From Lepidurus packardi (taxonomy: Eukaryota; Arthropoda; Branchiopoda; Notostraca; Triopsidae), in NCBI GenBank assembly GCA_023053545.1, contig JAKZAN010000001.1, positions 10,374,565-10,438,564 on the forward strand: a DNA stretch of 64,000 bases. Direction: 5' to 3'. Shown piece after piece: positions 50,155 to 62,543 of the stretch (position 1 is the first letter of the stretch; every line of letters starts with the position of its first letter). A program made the position numbers and the translations under genes. Under the pieces are notes generated by a model that was given only the letters and a program-made list of their open reading frames with translations, searched no databases and had not been told where the DNA came from.

Positions 50155-53012
50155 CCAACAGATCCACCCACTTCTGTTTGTTTAGGCCCTTGAACTTAGG
50201 TCAAAACCCACTCCAATGGTTTTCCCTCAAGGAACCAGTATGCCCTTCAGGCGTTTGTAAAGAGGAAAGGTATCTTCGGGAGACCCATCACGTTTTCTTT
50301 ATTGTTTAATTTGATTAACAGACACGTGACTAATCCTAACAAATTGAAACTTTGACGCTAAAAACAACCGCAGCGAATGCATAAGAATCTGATCAAGATT
50401 CAAAAATCTTACTCGCATGTCACAAAGGAAATTGCGCAAAATACTTGGTAAATTGTCAAGTCAAGCCTTGCTTGCGACTTTGGTCTTCCTACAAGCTTCT
50501 CTAAATATAAGCCGAAGCCATTCCACTGGCTCTTTTTCTGGCAGACTGTAAAACTTTGCTGGGGTCCCAAAGCTCCAACGCAGAAATGCGAAGTAGAAGA
50601 GACACTCCAAAGCTCTCCGGAATGCGCAGTCGGACCCAGTTCAGGTCCCTTAATCATAAATTCATTAGATGACAATGCCGTAACCCATACAGTGTCTTTT
50701 GTACGCGCTTCTTTCTACTTTTGCATAGTAATTCTGAACACAGATAATGCATGAGGCTGCCTGGCGTAAAAATGCAGTTCCTTTATCACAAAACTATTCT
50801 GTAAAAACGGACCAAGAATTGATTTTCAGAGCTGCTTGTCCTTCTTGCTTTCATGGGGATAAGAATAGAAAAACCAGAAACATTCTGGCTCCAGGGCCTT
50901 TACTTGTACGCAAAAAAGCTCCCCTAGATCCGCCCGAATAACGGGAAATCGAAGAAATCGACTTCTACCGCAGCTATTCCTACTGTCAACCTTTGCGTCT
51001 CCTCTGCTTGACGTCATTCAATAGAGTTGTTCCCGAGACAAAATGGACCGAGAATTGTCAGAGAGAAAAAACTGCTAGCATCTCCTTTCATGTCAACTTC
51101 GTGTGCGCTCGCCAATCTAATAAAGAGCTGTTCACATATCTCGACTGCTTTCGACTTTTCCAAACACTCAACTCGCGAAGAACTCTCAGCAAGCAGTGGC
51201 TGAATACCGGGTTGTGCTATAAAAGTTCGATTTTCGATTGGATTTGTCGCCGGAATTTCGAAAATAAAAATAAACAAAAAGGCTTAACTTGAACTACCTC
51301 GCGACGTCTTTATGGCTTTGAATGACAAGCAATTTGATTTTCCTGAAAAACTCGGTCACAAAAAAACTTCTGCATTCTTCCTCAGGCACGTAGTGGGGAA
51401 AAGAAAATCTTTTACTAAGGAAACATATTTTTTAACATTTTTAAAGCATTTAAAAACTCATTCCTAACGAATTAAAAAAAAAACAATTGGTTTGCTTTTG
51501 GCTTCTACTATTATTCAGCTTTTTTAACATTCTTCGAAGTTCTTGGAATTTTTTTAGTTATTGACATCCAAACTTTTGCCACCAAGGAGTCGTGTGACGC
51601 CACAGGCACAGGGGTGGGTTGCAATTCGATCCCGTGCAGTCGCAGAAGACACTGACGTCAGGTCAAGTCATGTAACTATAGGCAACCAATTATACGTGCC
51701 CATGTTCAAACTTTCTTGAATGTCAACAATCAATATAAAAAAATATATAGCTATTGGTAGGTCAATTATTATTCGAGCTATCAACTGTGATTGCCTTGGC
51801 TTCAAGGTTTTTTCACCACGACATAAGAGCTTCCACAAGTCACAAGAAAAAATACATTAGGGAAAGTTTTTCTGATGCTGTAGTGCTCTAGATATTCATC
51901 CTCAAATCAAGAACTTATAAGTAGTTGAGAAATGATTTTGTTACGATAGATTTTACTTCTTTATAAGCGCGTTAATATCCGGTGAAGTGTTATTTCGCAC
52001 ACTTTATGTCCTAACCCTCAATTCAATTGGCTGTATCCTCCCAAGCTGGGAACACGAGGAAAGACTCAGACACAAAAGGACCAAGTTTTATAGTTGACCG
52101 GTACTAGCAATGATTTATAAGCAAATTTCCAGACCATAAAGGGACACTATTTAATGACCATCCTAAATGTGTATTCTTGCATGTTTATAAAAAAAAAGTG
52201 TATGAAGATTTGTGGTCTCAAAGACTTTGTCCACACTTCGACTCGCAGAAAGGGCCTGACCGGCCATAATAAGAATTGATATATATCGTTCGCCATTGAA
52301 CCAATAGGATTTCGGTGCCAAGCCTAAGATTTCAATCTGATCTGGAAGAAACTTTGCATGTGTCGTGTGAACCGCGTTTTGTGATGGTCTTGCGATACAG
52401 GGTGCTAACTAGTATGGAATGCAGAAATAGCCGTAACTGAAAGTAGGGGATTGTGCGAACTCGAGGACAAGGGTAATTGTAAGAAGGTAATACAATTGAG
52501 TGAATTTGAGAAAAATAAAAAAAAACAGTACGGGGCCTGGCGGAGAGAAAGGCGTCGTGGATGCGAAGAAAAGTTTGGTAAATAGACAGGACCAATATAA
52601 GATTGTTCTTTGTAGCCCTTCATAGCACTCCAATTTCTTCTGGGCAAAGGGATGAGAGTGCAAAGCAAAACATTGAAAGTTTCAAACCAGTCTTATTGCA
52701 AACACCCCTAACAAATACATAAACAAACTTACAAACGCGTGTAATAATGTGCAGCCCGTACTCTCTCCGAAGACAATTACGTACTCTCTTCCACATAATT
52801 GTTCCATACACAAAAATCTGTGCAAAACCGTGGCACTGAAAACCCCTTTGCTGAACTTTTCCTTCTCCCCTTTTCAAAATGTGACTTCAACTGGATTAGG
52901 TCAACGTAGAATAAAAACAAGAAATTACCAACAGCGCGAGCTGACCGTAGCTTCAAGTTAAACAACTAGGATAAATAGTTAAAATAAGTAAGAACATATT
53001 AATAAAAACGAC
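50155..53012. other. Intergenic 2.9 kb
   Basis: Upstream of the membrane-protein gene and downstream of alpha-mannosidase II. Several frames of 60-100 codons occur on both strands, none with a known motif or good splice context. A cAMP-response-type TGACGTCA lies near 51652. Confidence 0.4.
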
Positions 53013-56000
53013 CTATCTTTGCAACAAGAATGAGTAAAGTTCCATAGGTTGTAAAGCTATAACGAAGTGCTTCTCAATAGTTGAACCCTTATGTAAACCC
53101 GTTAATGAGATCTGCTGGACTTTATCCCCAAAATAATCCGGGAAAAGGTCCTTCACACTGAACTACAAACCACCAAAAAGAAAAATAATTAGAAATCGAT
53201 ATTTTTTTCTCATGGTAAAAAAAAAGAAAGAGATAATGGCCCCATACCGTGCCTCCTTGAGAGCTCCCATGAATACCAGGACTCGCGAAACAGCAATCTG
53301 CACCCACACGGTGCAAGATTAGCATGACTTCGTCCGCTGGTGTAGAATCTTCTGCAACAGGTGCTAGTTTAGTACGGAGATTGACTAGATGCAAATCTGC
53401 TCCTAAATCTGCTCCAGACGGTTGTAAAAGACTCAGCAATTTCGACGTATCCAAACTTGGTTCAGCCAGCAGGTGAGTTAAAGGGTATAAAAGAGCGTGG
53501 CTCATCCTGTGCCCTGTCAGTGATGGATAACTATCTGGCCGAATTTTTTTATCCTAAAAGAAAAAGAAACTAACCAATGTAAACGTTCCAATCTATGAAA
53601 TTTTACATATAAAAATGTACGTTTATATATAAAGTTTTGCAGAAAAATAATCAAACTTACAGCGCAATTAAGCTTTCGTTTTTCCACCAATAAGCGAAAT
53701 AAATTAGGCGTATGTGGCACGTTATCGAGCATTCCTTGCCCCCCACCTCGATTGTCATCCGCAGTCACTCTACGGTCCAGCATAACCTATCAAAACGTCC
53801 TAATTCATTCTCAAAATTCCCCACAATTATTTAAAAAAAGCACCAACACAAAAACTTTAAAAACTAAGAAAAAGTGCATAAAAAGTATATATATAATAAA
53901 AGCTAAAAAACTCCTAATTGGAAAAATTACTTCGAGTTGGCCATCTGCTAAGCTAGCCACGCCCAGAGGCTGCCCAGTGACTAGGGTGACTCGCGCGGAA
54001 TTATCTTCGACATAGGCCATGGATGGCATGGGGTAATAATTGCCTTGGATAGGCAGTTTTTCCTGCCGTTCGCGCCTAAGCATATGCAAGCCATTCATGT
54101 CCGTGAAATATGCGCCTTCTGTCTTCAAGTCCGTCAAAAGTCTCATAGAAATTTCCACATTACGATCCCGGGTCAGATCAACATTATTCACAATCTCTAG
54201 TCCCACTCCATCGACCCCTAAAACCGAGAGAAATATGAAAATTGTAAAATGAAAACAAAATTCTTTTACCTGGGGAATGTTTTAACGTGACTTTATGGAC
54301 AAGATAGGGCAAATGGACTTCAACTTCGGACTTCAGGGAGCCTTGGACGACTCGCACCAATTTTTCGCTTGTATCCAAAGGGTAGCCGTCTCCCAATGGT
54401 TGAAACAAGTACATGCCACTCTTCTTGGTAGCATAACGGATAAAATCAACGCGAATATCCGTTTTATGGTGATCGTCCAATTGCGTGACGGACTCAAGCA
54501 TGCCATTCTGGTTAAAGCTAGCTTGGACGTACAAGTTTGAAAATGTGAAAGGTTGTAATTCTTTGGCGATCAGCAACTCGCTAAATGGCTTGGGAATGTG
54601 GCGAGCAGTATTCGCGCTACGTATCGTGATGAAAGCTACCGACAAATATCTAAAAAGGGAGAAAAAACTCAACAAAATTCTATGTAAATTACGTTAATAA
54701 TTACGTATTTTGTGTTGCATCGCCTTGGAAGGGTTCAATGGTTAGACTCGTGAAACTCAAGGCAGGAATATCCAACAGGAACGAAAGGTCAAATTCTTCC
54801 TCTGAAACTTCAGCTTCTCCAACAAACACTGGGTTTAATTGCACATTAACCTGGTTGCCACCCACGTCCATTACCTAAGAATCAAGCCCGAGGTTAAGCT
54901 ATAAAATTAATTAATCGAATGACTAGTAAATTTTTTTTAAAAAATTTTAATTTAAAAGAACTGTTATATTTTCTAAGCAATAACTATTAACAACTAATTA
55001 ACAGAACTAATGAATCGAATGACTACTGACAGCTTCCCCCATGGGAAAAATACGTAAAAATACGTAACTTAATTCAAATTTGTGTTGCAAATATAATATG
55101 TAAAATTAAAATATAATTACCAGAACATTCCATAGACTGACACGTAAAGTGACGAGTTCTTGGCGTCGATGGGGTAGGGAATTGAAAAAGAAAACTTTGG
55201 TCTTTTCTCCCGACCCTTTTTCGAGCCTTACCAGTGTTTTCTGGGGTAAGGAATTGTACTTCTCACGTACGTCATCCAAATCAAAGTAATTTGCTTTACT
55301 ATCAGGCTTATAATTAGACTACAAAGACAAATTATATGCAATATAGACCCCAAAACTCAGAAAATTTACCTTGTCCGGGCTCAATAGGTAATGAGCGCTT
55401 TGCTGGATAACATGTTGGGAATTCTGAATTGCATTTAACATCCTAGAAAATCATCATGTATGAAGAAAATTTAACTTGATTTTAGTTTAGCCTTACTTAA
55501 CAGCATAATCAACTACTACGTGATCTTTAGAAGTGCCGGCGATGGCGTCATGGTGTTGAAAGAGTCCCAATTGCCTCCTGGCAAATACAAGCTGTTTTAT
55601 TAAATCTTGGGCCATGGTGGGAAACGAAACGCCAATAGATTCCATATGGGTCCAGATCAACGAAAAAGTGATTTCCGCAGTACTATAAGAAACAGTAAAG
55701 AAATCGTAATCATTTTCAAGCGGACGGAAAGGAACTTAAAAAAAAGCGATGTACCGTAAGTAGTTTTCTAGCACACGGTTCATGAGTTTATAAAACGGTC
55801 TGGAGGAGAAATAGCCACTCCAGTAGTCTTGGTTAATATCGGCATACGTAAAAAAGTCACCTGACAAGGATGGTATGGAACTTGGCATGGTCTTGTGCAA
55901 TGCTTGGAAATAATCTTGCAAAGTTCCAAACTGTGCCTAAAAAAAATACGATAAAACGCTTTTTTCGAGTCGAACGCATTACTTTGACATGCCAATCTGG

Positions 56001-58319
56001 TCTTGAGTTCATATGGTCGAATAAACGCTTATAGTTGCTGAACTGATTCTCATATTCCAATTCGGAAGTATAGCGAAAATCGTCGCCGAGTTGGACCATG
56101 AGTACGTTGCTTTGGTAAAGCATAGCTTTCTTCCTATATTGGTCGAGTAATAAGTCAGCTCTATAAATATACAAATAAGAAAAGATTACTTGAGATCAGA
56201 ATTAATGATTATATGAACAAAAAGAATTTTTATAATGAATAATTATGAAGCTTTTTATAAACCACAAATAGGACATCATAGTTCTATATTCAAAATCTAT
56301 GTTTAAGTGCCTCACTTTTCTGCTACGTTTCTATCAGTGATGGGCTGAGGTTGAATTCTCCAGGGACAAGATAATCCAGTGCCTCTCATTCGCTGGAAAT
56401 CAAATTGACAGCACACTTTGGGATCTGGGCCACATGTATGCGGAATATCGTAGCTATAAAACGGCATTAAATGACAGAACATATCCGTGGAGTCACTTTT
56501 ATCTGTGGAAACGAGGATGTAGTGAGAAAAATCGAGGATGATAAGAGCATTCGAACGACGAGATCAAAATGAGTGAAAACGTACCCCACACTTGTCTCCA
56601 GCGAAATTCGAGACTCTTTTGCCGAGCAAAAGCTTTCTTTACGGCATAGTGTGCCCGCTGAATGACCATATTTTCCAATCCACTACGTTTCAAGATGTAC
56701 GCCATAGCTGGCGACAAACCAAACGGATCAATAGCCCATCCATTACTTTGAACGATTCAGATAAAACCCTTACGTTTAATAGCAGCCGTAAAATAGAGCT
56801 ATTTGGGATTATACTTGGGCTTTTTCTCCAGATGGTTAACCATCCATTCATGGCCTTCGATTAGCTGCTCAGTGATCGCAAAATAATGTGCATTGGCCTC
56901 ATCGGTCATGACCCAGCCGCCTGTAACAATCTCTATTTGTTCAGAGTGAACTAACCTGTGAAGAAAAGTAAGCAGTTATTGAACTGACACGCTCTTTTAT
57001 GGGCATAATAACGTCACTTCTTGAAAAGCGCCTTTTGTTGGACGCTAGCTTCTTGCCACCACAAGTCCAGGTACGAAATTTCTGCCCATATAAATTTTCT
57101 TTGCAAATCTTCCGAAAGTTTGTTCACCATGCCATTCAATATGTAGCGGGTTTGATCTTGATGATATTTTTCAAAGGTTTTAACCCAGCCAGGATCATTA
57201 TGTGAGTGAGGAACAACGAAAACTTGCAAGACGTTATCCTCGCTCCACGTAGACGAGTCATAAGACACTTCCCAGCCTTGCTTCCACACTCCCCCGTCAG
57301 GATTGTCGAATTCCAACTGCCTATAAACGTCCAGCATCTTGTAACAAGAAAAAGACATAGATTATAGGTCTCCTGTTTGTGTCATAAGGTAATTGTAGCA
57401 CTATTCAAAAATTAGATGACGCACAACATAAGAGCAATATGTGCCTTACTTGCAAATCAGGTGATTTGCTGGGAGTCTGAGCAAAAGGGCAGTCTTCTTC
57501 GGAGATTTTGCCGTACGTTTGGTTCCAAGTAAAGACAGTCTTACTTTCTTGACGTTCAAGAAGAATTTCTTTACCGTTTTCTAGTTTGGGTTTAAGTTTC
57601 TTGGTTTCTGTTTCAGTGAATGGCTTTTTTACGTCGTTTGCATTGATAAAGTTATCAATGGAAACCCGAATCTTATGCATACTATCTCTCTGTTCCTTTA
57701 ATTCCATTTCTAGCTTCTCAATATCGAATTGCAGTCCATTGCCATCCTGTAAGTGAAATTAATCATAATTTATTCAAGGTAGTACCTTACTTCTCTTATG
57801 TTTTTGGAAACTTCAAATTCGCCCAATCGACGCACTGATATGGAAACCTGTACAGGTACCGCTTTACGCGATACGTAACTTAAGTTCGGTGCGAAACATA
57901 CTAGTTACGTATCGTGTGCGTACTGTGAGACAAAAGCTATTTTTGCAATAAAACACTCCGTAAGGACAGACTCAACAATTATAAAAGCAAGTTAACACGA
58001 CACAAGTGACCTGTTAATCTTTCTTTATCGTACTGTTTGTCCGGGTTCTTTTTACAAAGTTCCTTCAAACTTGTACCTGCTGGGTCCCTTTAATGTTTAA
58101 TAACAATAAGTGACACTCATTAAACCTTAAAAGGATCAGGTACTAAAGTGTAAAACTATTGAATTAGCTAGTAAATTTTATGGAACCGTTTATTACCTTT
58201 CCTGTGCGCTCGATGGACTGCAGATCCTTACTTCCCATCAAAATGAACACTACACATACTGTAGTCAAGACACTGACAGTTAGAAACAGAGTTTTAAACT
58301 TCCTAAGCCTCATGATCAT
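53013..58319 (-). CDS. alpha-Man-II: Golgi alpha-mannosidase II (GH38)
   Basis: Seventeen exons in minus order: 58319-58197, 57746-57450, 57337-57018, 56955-56815, 56745-56585, 56502-56316, 56160-55983, 55936-55755, 55682-55497, 55442-55370, 55318-55121, 54874-54705, 54649-54270, 54217-53931, 53786-53661, 53553-53248 and 53162-53013. All are in phase, 1154 residues (vertebrate MAN2A1 has 1144). The N-terminus is type II: a short basic tail, TM helix ([18 protein letters not shown]) and coiled stem. GH38 motifs: zinc-binding PHSHNDPGW, nucleophile Asp in [18 protein letters not shown] with the acid/base Asp, and [18 protein letters not shown]. It trims two mannoses from the GlcNAc-Man5 N-glycan in the medial Golgi. 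[20 protein letters not shown] matches class II rather than lysosomal enzymes. No defects were seen. Confidence 0.96.
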
Positions 58320-58572
58320 GATGGATTCCAACGTTACTAGAGTGTATTGTTCTGCCGTCAAGACATACAAAAGCCGAAAGACAGAAAAACACAATCAATG
58401 TCGTCGTGGCACTTTTATTTTGTTCATTTAAACATGCGAGTTACAGCACCTGTTCACCGTCTTAAGAGACAAAAAACTACATACGCAAACGAGCTAAATG
58501 GAAGCCAAAAGACATAACAAATATAAGCGCTACCAGCGGCAAAGCTTGGCAACTTTCGAACTTCTCTGAATT

Positions 58573-59362
58573 TTACCCGAAAGTAAATTGACCTTGGAAT
58601 TGCTGGTACACATTAGGTGCAAAGGTGAACAGCAGGAAACTTCCTCCTACTCTTAAACAATTCCATAGAATATCCCAAAGGAAAAATCGTTTCCAGACGC
58701 GCAACCAATTCGCAAAAGACCCAAAACCAAATGTTCGCTTCTCGATTGCTTGCGACGAATGTTTTCCGCTCATATCGCTTATTTCCTCTATTGACGCACC
58801 CTCCATTGTAAACCCGCTCGTTTCCGCCAATAAACCTACAATAGAAACCGTATTACCATCCGCCATAAGTGCACTAAAAAGCTTTTTCACGCGTCGCTTA
58901 ATGCTCTTTCCGCTGTCTAACGGTACAAAGGTCAGGAAACTTCTACATTATTAATTCCCTACATTCTGTTTAATGACATTACCCAATGGATTGCTGTATT
59001 ATAAATAAGCTTTCGATAACAATAACATAATGAGTCTACAGACACTAAGATTTAAATTATGCTTGAGTAGCGAGTTAACTGCAACTATAGTTACAATATA
59101 TTCGCTAAATAATCGTTTCATTGCATAAAATAAATCTCAGATCGAAATGGAAAAGAAATAAAACCATGATTGCGTCTTTGAACACAGTACTTCTTTATTG
59201 CTCTAATAAAGTGAAATGTGTTATTCGTGTATAAATAAACTAACTGTCTCCAATGCCATTGTTCTATGATGTTAAATTGTCGCTGTTTAAAAAAAATAAC
59301 TTACCTATTGAAAAAAAACATAGAATGAGCACCGAGATCTTCAGCAAATTAGGTAAATCCAT
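58573..59362 (-). CDS. Small secreted protein, unknown family
   Basis: Two exons: 59362-59305 and 58916-58573, phase 1, with a 388-bp intron, about 133 residues. Exon 1 is a typical signal-peptide exon (MDLPNLLKISVLILCFFSI) with donor GTAAGT, like exon 1 of Wsck, which is also 58 bp. The mature part starts DSGKSIKRRVKKLFSALMAD and is rich in basic pairs. After an acidic middle (GASIEEISDMSG) comes EKRTFGFGSFANWLRVWKR and an aromatic tail ending QFQGQFTFG. The two KR sites flank a 14-residue aromatic segment, as in a peptide precursor, but there is no Gly amide donor. Possible alternatives: a Golgi/ER membrane protein through the segment VGGSFLLFTFAP, or an extra 3' exon, since TTTCGG|GTAAAA overlaps the stop. 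It lies between alpha-Man-II and amphiphysin, same strand. Confidence 0.5.
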
Positions 59363-60321
59363 TGCTGAATTGCAGATCTGGAAACTGATATGAGGACAAA
59401 GCAAATTTCACTTTAAAAAAATTATTGTGAACTTCAGTTGAGCAACGAAACGATTCCGTTCCTCTACCTTCCTCACGACTGAAGGGGGAAAGTCTCAAAG
59501 CTGAGATTTACTCTTGTTTCCTTGTTCAGCCACGGCTAAAAGGGATATTATGCAAATTTAATGAGATGAAAACAACATTTAAGTGAGTTGAGAAGTAAAC
59601 ACATGAGTTGATATCAGTCTACGGCATCGCTATATTTTCTTGAAGCTATCGTTATATTATCAGAGGGTGAGGAGAGGACCGCGGTTGTTTTCTTCCATTT
59701 TCCACCACACATAGCAATGATTTACAAATGTTCCTTGCGATTTTGTTCTTCCTGGATTCCAAGGCACTTGGTTGTAGTTATTTCTTTGTTTCGTCCAGTA
59801 TTTTCCCTCATTACAGCATCACAACATGGACCTTCTAAGATTCTGCTTAACTCGTTATTCGTTAGCCAATGTTTCATTGGGTTTAAGGTGGCAGGGTAAG
59901 AAACAGTGTTACGGGAAAGAAAACCTAACAAGCTTTTAATCAAGAAAAATTAGACTCCACAAAATAAACTGGTATCATAAACAAAAAACAAAACTGGGCT
60001 AATCAGAGAAACAACTCGGGTTAAATAGACTTCTTTCTCTCTCTTTCTCTTCTGTAGGGGTTGTATACAAGGTTAAACGAGTTAATCTTCTTTTCCGCGA
60101 TTTCGTCTTTTAGGGGGTTATAATTCAAGGGACCAACCACAAAATTGCAAATGAACACAAACGATCTCATGGCACGTTATTGCCTTCCGTAATGTTCTCC
60201 CTTTCCAAAAGAAAAGTTGCGGGCTATCTACAGAAAACAGATCTACTTGTATCTTTTTTTCTTCCGTTCCAATCCTCAAGTTTCTTCTTTGTTCATCCTT
60301 CAAAGTTTGCCTTTGAGATTT
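59363..60321. other. Intergenic 0.96 kb
   Basis: Between the small secreted-protein gene and the end of amphiphysin. CT-rich blocks occur near 60030-60060. Short frames carry no known motif. Confidence 0.4.
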
Positions 60322-62543
60322 CTAAATAGGCCGCGTGAAATTGGCAGGGAATAAGCCTTTCTGACCAGTACTTTCCTTAACGCCCATTAACCAGCCTTCC
60401 TCCTAAAATCAGAAAATAACGACCCAAATTAGTGAAAGCATTATTCAGACATAGCAAAAATGATAACAGATAAATGTATTCATATTAAGACTAATGATAA
60501 CTAGACAAAATCAGTTAAAACTAGTGAAAACAAATACTTTCTAGATAAAACTAGTCAAAACTAGTCGAAATGAATCAGACTTGACTACGTTACCTGTTCC
60601 TCTGGGTCATCGTACTCCACAACATTTACTATATCCCCAATCTCTAAATTTAGCTCGTCACCATCTTCCCTCACGTACTTGTAAGTAGCCCTTACACGAT
60701 ATAGCACACCCGAAGGCAGATTTTCAGTAGTTGCCCCTAAAAGTACACAAAATTAACACTAATTAGAGAGAATGATTATAAAACGATAGGTTCACGTACG
60801 GTTAGTAACTAAAAAGAGTCCCAAACGTGCAAAATATTAGACCAAACAACTCAAAATGCCGTTTAAGTAAACTGCTTACCAAAAGGAATATCATAAAGCT
60901 GCTCAGGTCGTCGAACGTCGTCTTCGTTACGGCTGTGTCCACGTGGTGAGGCTACGAGTTTCTCATTGCCATTGGTCACGACAGGCGATTCCACTTGGGC
61001 GCCTACTTCAACAGGTTCGTAGTCTTTTAAAGCTTCGGTTTCAACCACTTCATGTCTGGAAGACTTGCTACGAGCTGATTTGTTGTTTTGGTTGAAGGGG
61101 TATACGAATATGCGATACCAGGCAGCAGAAAGCCAACAAAAAATACCCAAAACAAAAACATACAAGCGTTGAGTTAGAACCCCAAATCTAAATTTTGCCT
61201 AAAAATTTCAAACTACGGGCCAAAATCCATGCAATTCTCCATCCCAGAAACACAAAAGTTTTACCTTTGTCAGGTGATCCTGTATTGTTACTCAAGTTCA
61301 ACCTATATAAATTGGCCCAAAAAATCAAATAAATTAAAAGACGTATGATTAATGGAATGCACGACCTAAACAAACTTACGTTGTGGGAGTGGCTGGGGAA
61401 AAGGGAGATGAAGGAGAAGGGGGCGAGTTACGCCGAATTTGGAAAGAACCGCGATTGTTTTCTTTGGCCAATTTCTCCACTATCGTTTCCAGCTCCAAAT
61501 GCACCTAAGTAAGCATAGAGTGAGTACATTTCGTTTATAAATGCAAAAATCAATTCATTTTTACTTTGGCGAGCTCCGTATGGAAGACTTGTTCCCCAGA
61601 AAAGAGGGTCTGCAAATTTCCCCCCATAAAGACGATGCGTGAGTCATACAAGGCTGGCAATTCTTCATTCAATTCAGCGTTAAATTGGTTAAAAGTACGC
61701 TTGGCTTCGTCCAGCTGCTCTTTTGCGCGGGCAATCTTGGCTTCTTCGCGTTTTTTGTTGCTGATCAGCGCTTGGTAGCTATGACGTTGCCCGTCGAAAT
61801 CTACCAGCTTACGTCCACGTTTTTCCATTTTTTTCTGCTCAATAACAAAACAGCAGAAGCAAATAAAAAAAATACATAAATTATAAAAAAAAAAAAAAGA
61901 TGAAGAAGACTTTTATGACAACCGCCTATGTGAAAGGATTTATGGGCAACTTACCCTCATTTCCGGGAATTGTGCTTGGTAATTGTTGAGAGGTATGAGA
62001 ACTTGATTGGTCAGTTTGTGGCTCAAATCTTGCCACAGCATTTCCACGTTTTGCGATTGCACATACAGTAAATCGTGACCAGGCCATTCCGGTTCGTAGA
62101 CTTCAGACAACGTTTCGTACAGCAACTTACTGGCTCCCTGCATTGCTGCAAACGTACAGAATAATAATAGTGAAATTAAAAAAAACAAAATAATTTTTTT
62201 AAACAATTAAGTATAAACAAGAAAATCGACTCTGTCAAATTTGCCCATTACTTTTGCACAACAACGAAAAGTACTTGCATGGCACGTTAGGGAAACAATG
62301 AAATCTCACAAGAATGAAATAGAAGTAAAGAAAACTTCAAGAAAAACCTTAGATAAATAACAGGAAAAGTTATGTCCGCAAACAAGCACAAAGTAATGAC
62401 ATTTCACCTTTAACGCAACGCAGGTAGTTATTAAGCTCCTTCTGCAATTTGGTCGACGAGTTTTGTTGCTTGTTAAAGTTCTGCACATGATCATCATAGA
62501 TTTCGTCCGCAGTCCGATCAACTTTGCCTACTTTTTGGAGAAT
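60322..62543 (-). CDS. Amph: Amphiphysin/BIN1 (BAR and SH3 protein), 5' end missing
   Basis: Eight exons in minus order: 62543-62408, 62145-61955, 61834-61565, 61504-61380, 61302-61265, 61074-60880, 60736-60594 and 60402-60322, in phase, 392 residues. The N-BAR domain begins in the first visible exon (ILQKVGKVDRTADEIYDDHV), then YEPEWPGHDLLYVQSQ, KRGRKLVDFDGQRHSYQALI and NEELPALYDSRIVFM. After a Pro/Ser-rich linker comes a C-terminal SH3 domain: VRATYKYVREDGDELNLEIG, EEGWLMGVKESTGQKGLFP. Such proteins bend membranes; fly Amph shapes muscle T-tubules. The exon coding the first ~25 residues was not found between 62543 and 64000 and may lie beyond the window. The acceptor of the sixth exon (61075) has a weak pyrimidine tract, so that border is less sure. 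Confidence 0.92.

Noticed and set aside
51580..51660. tRNA-like TTCGATCCC box
   Set aside because: No cloverleaf arms or A-box at the right distance.
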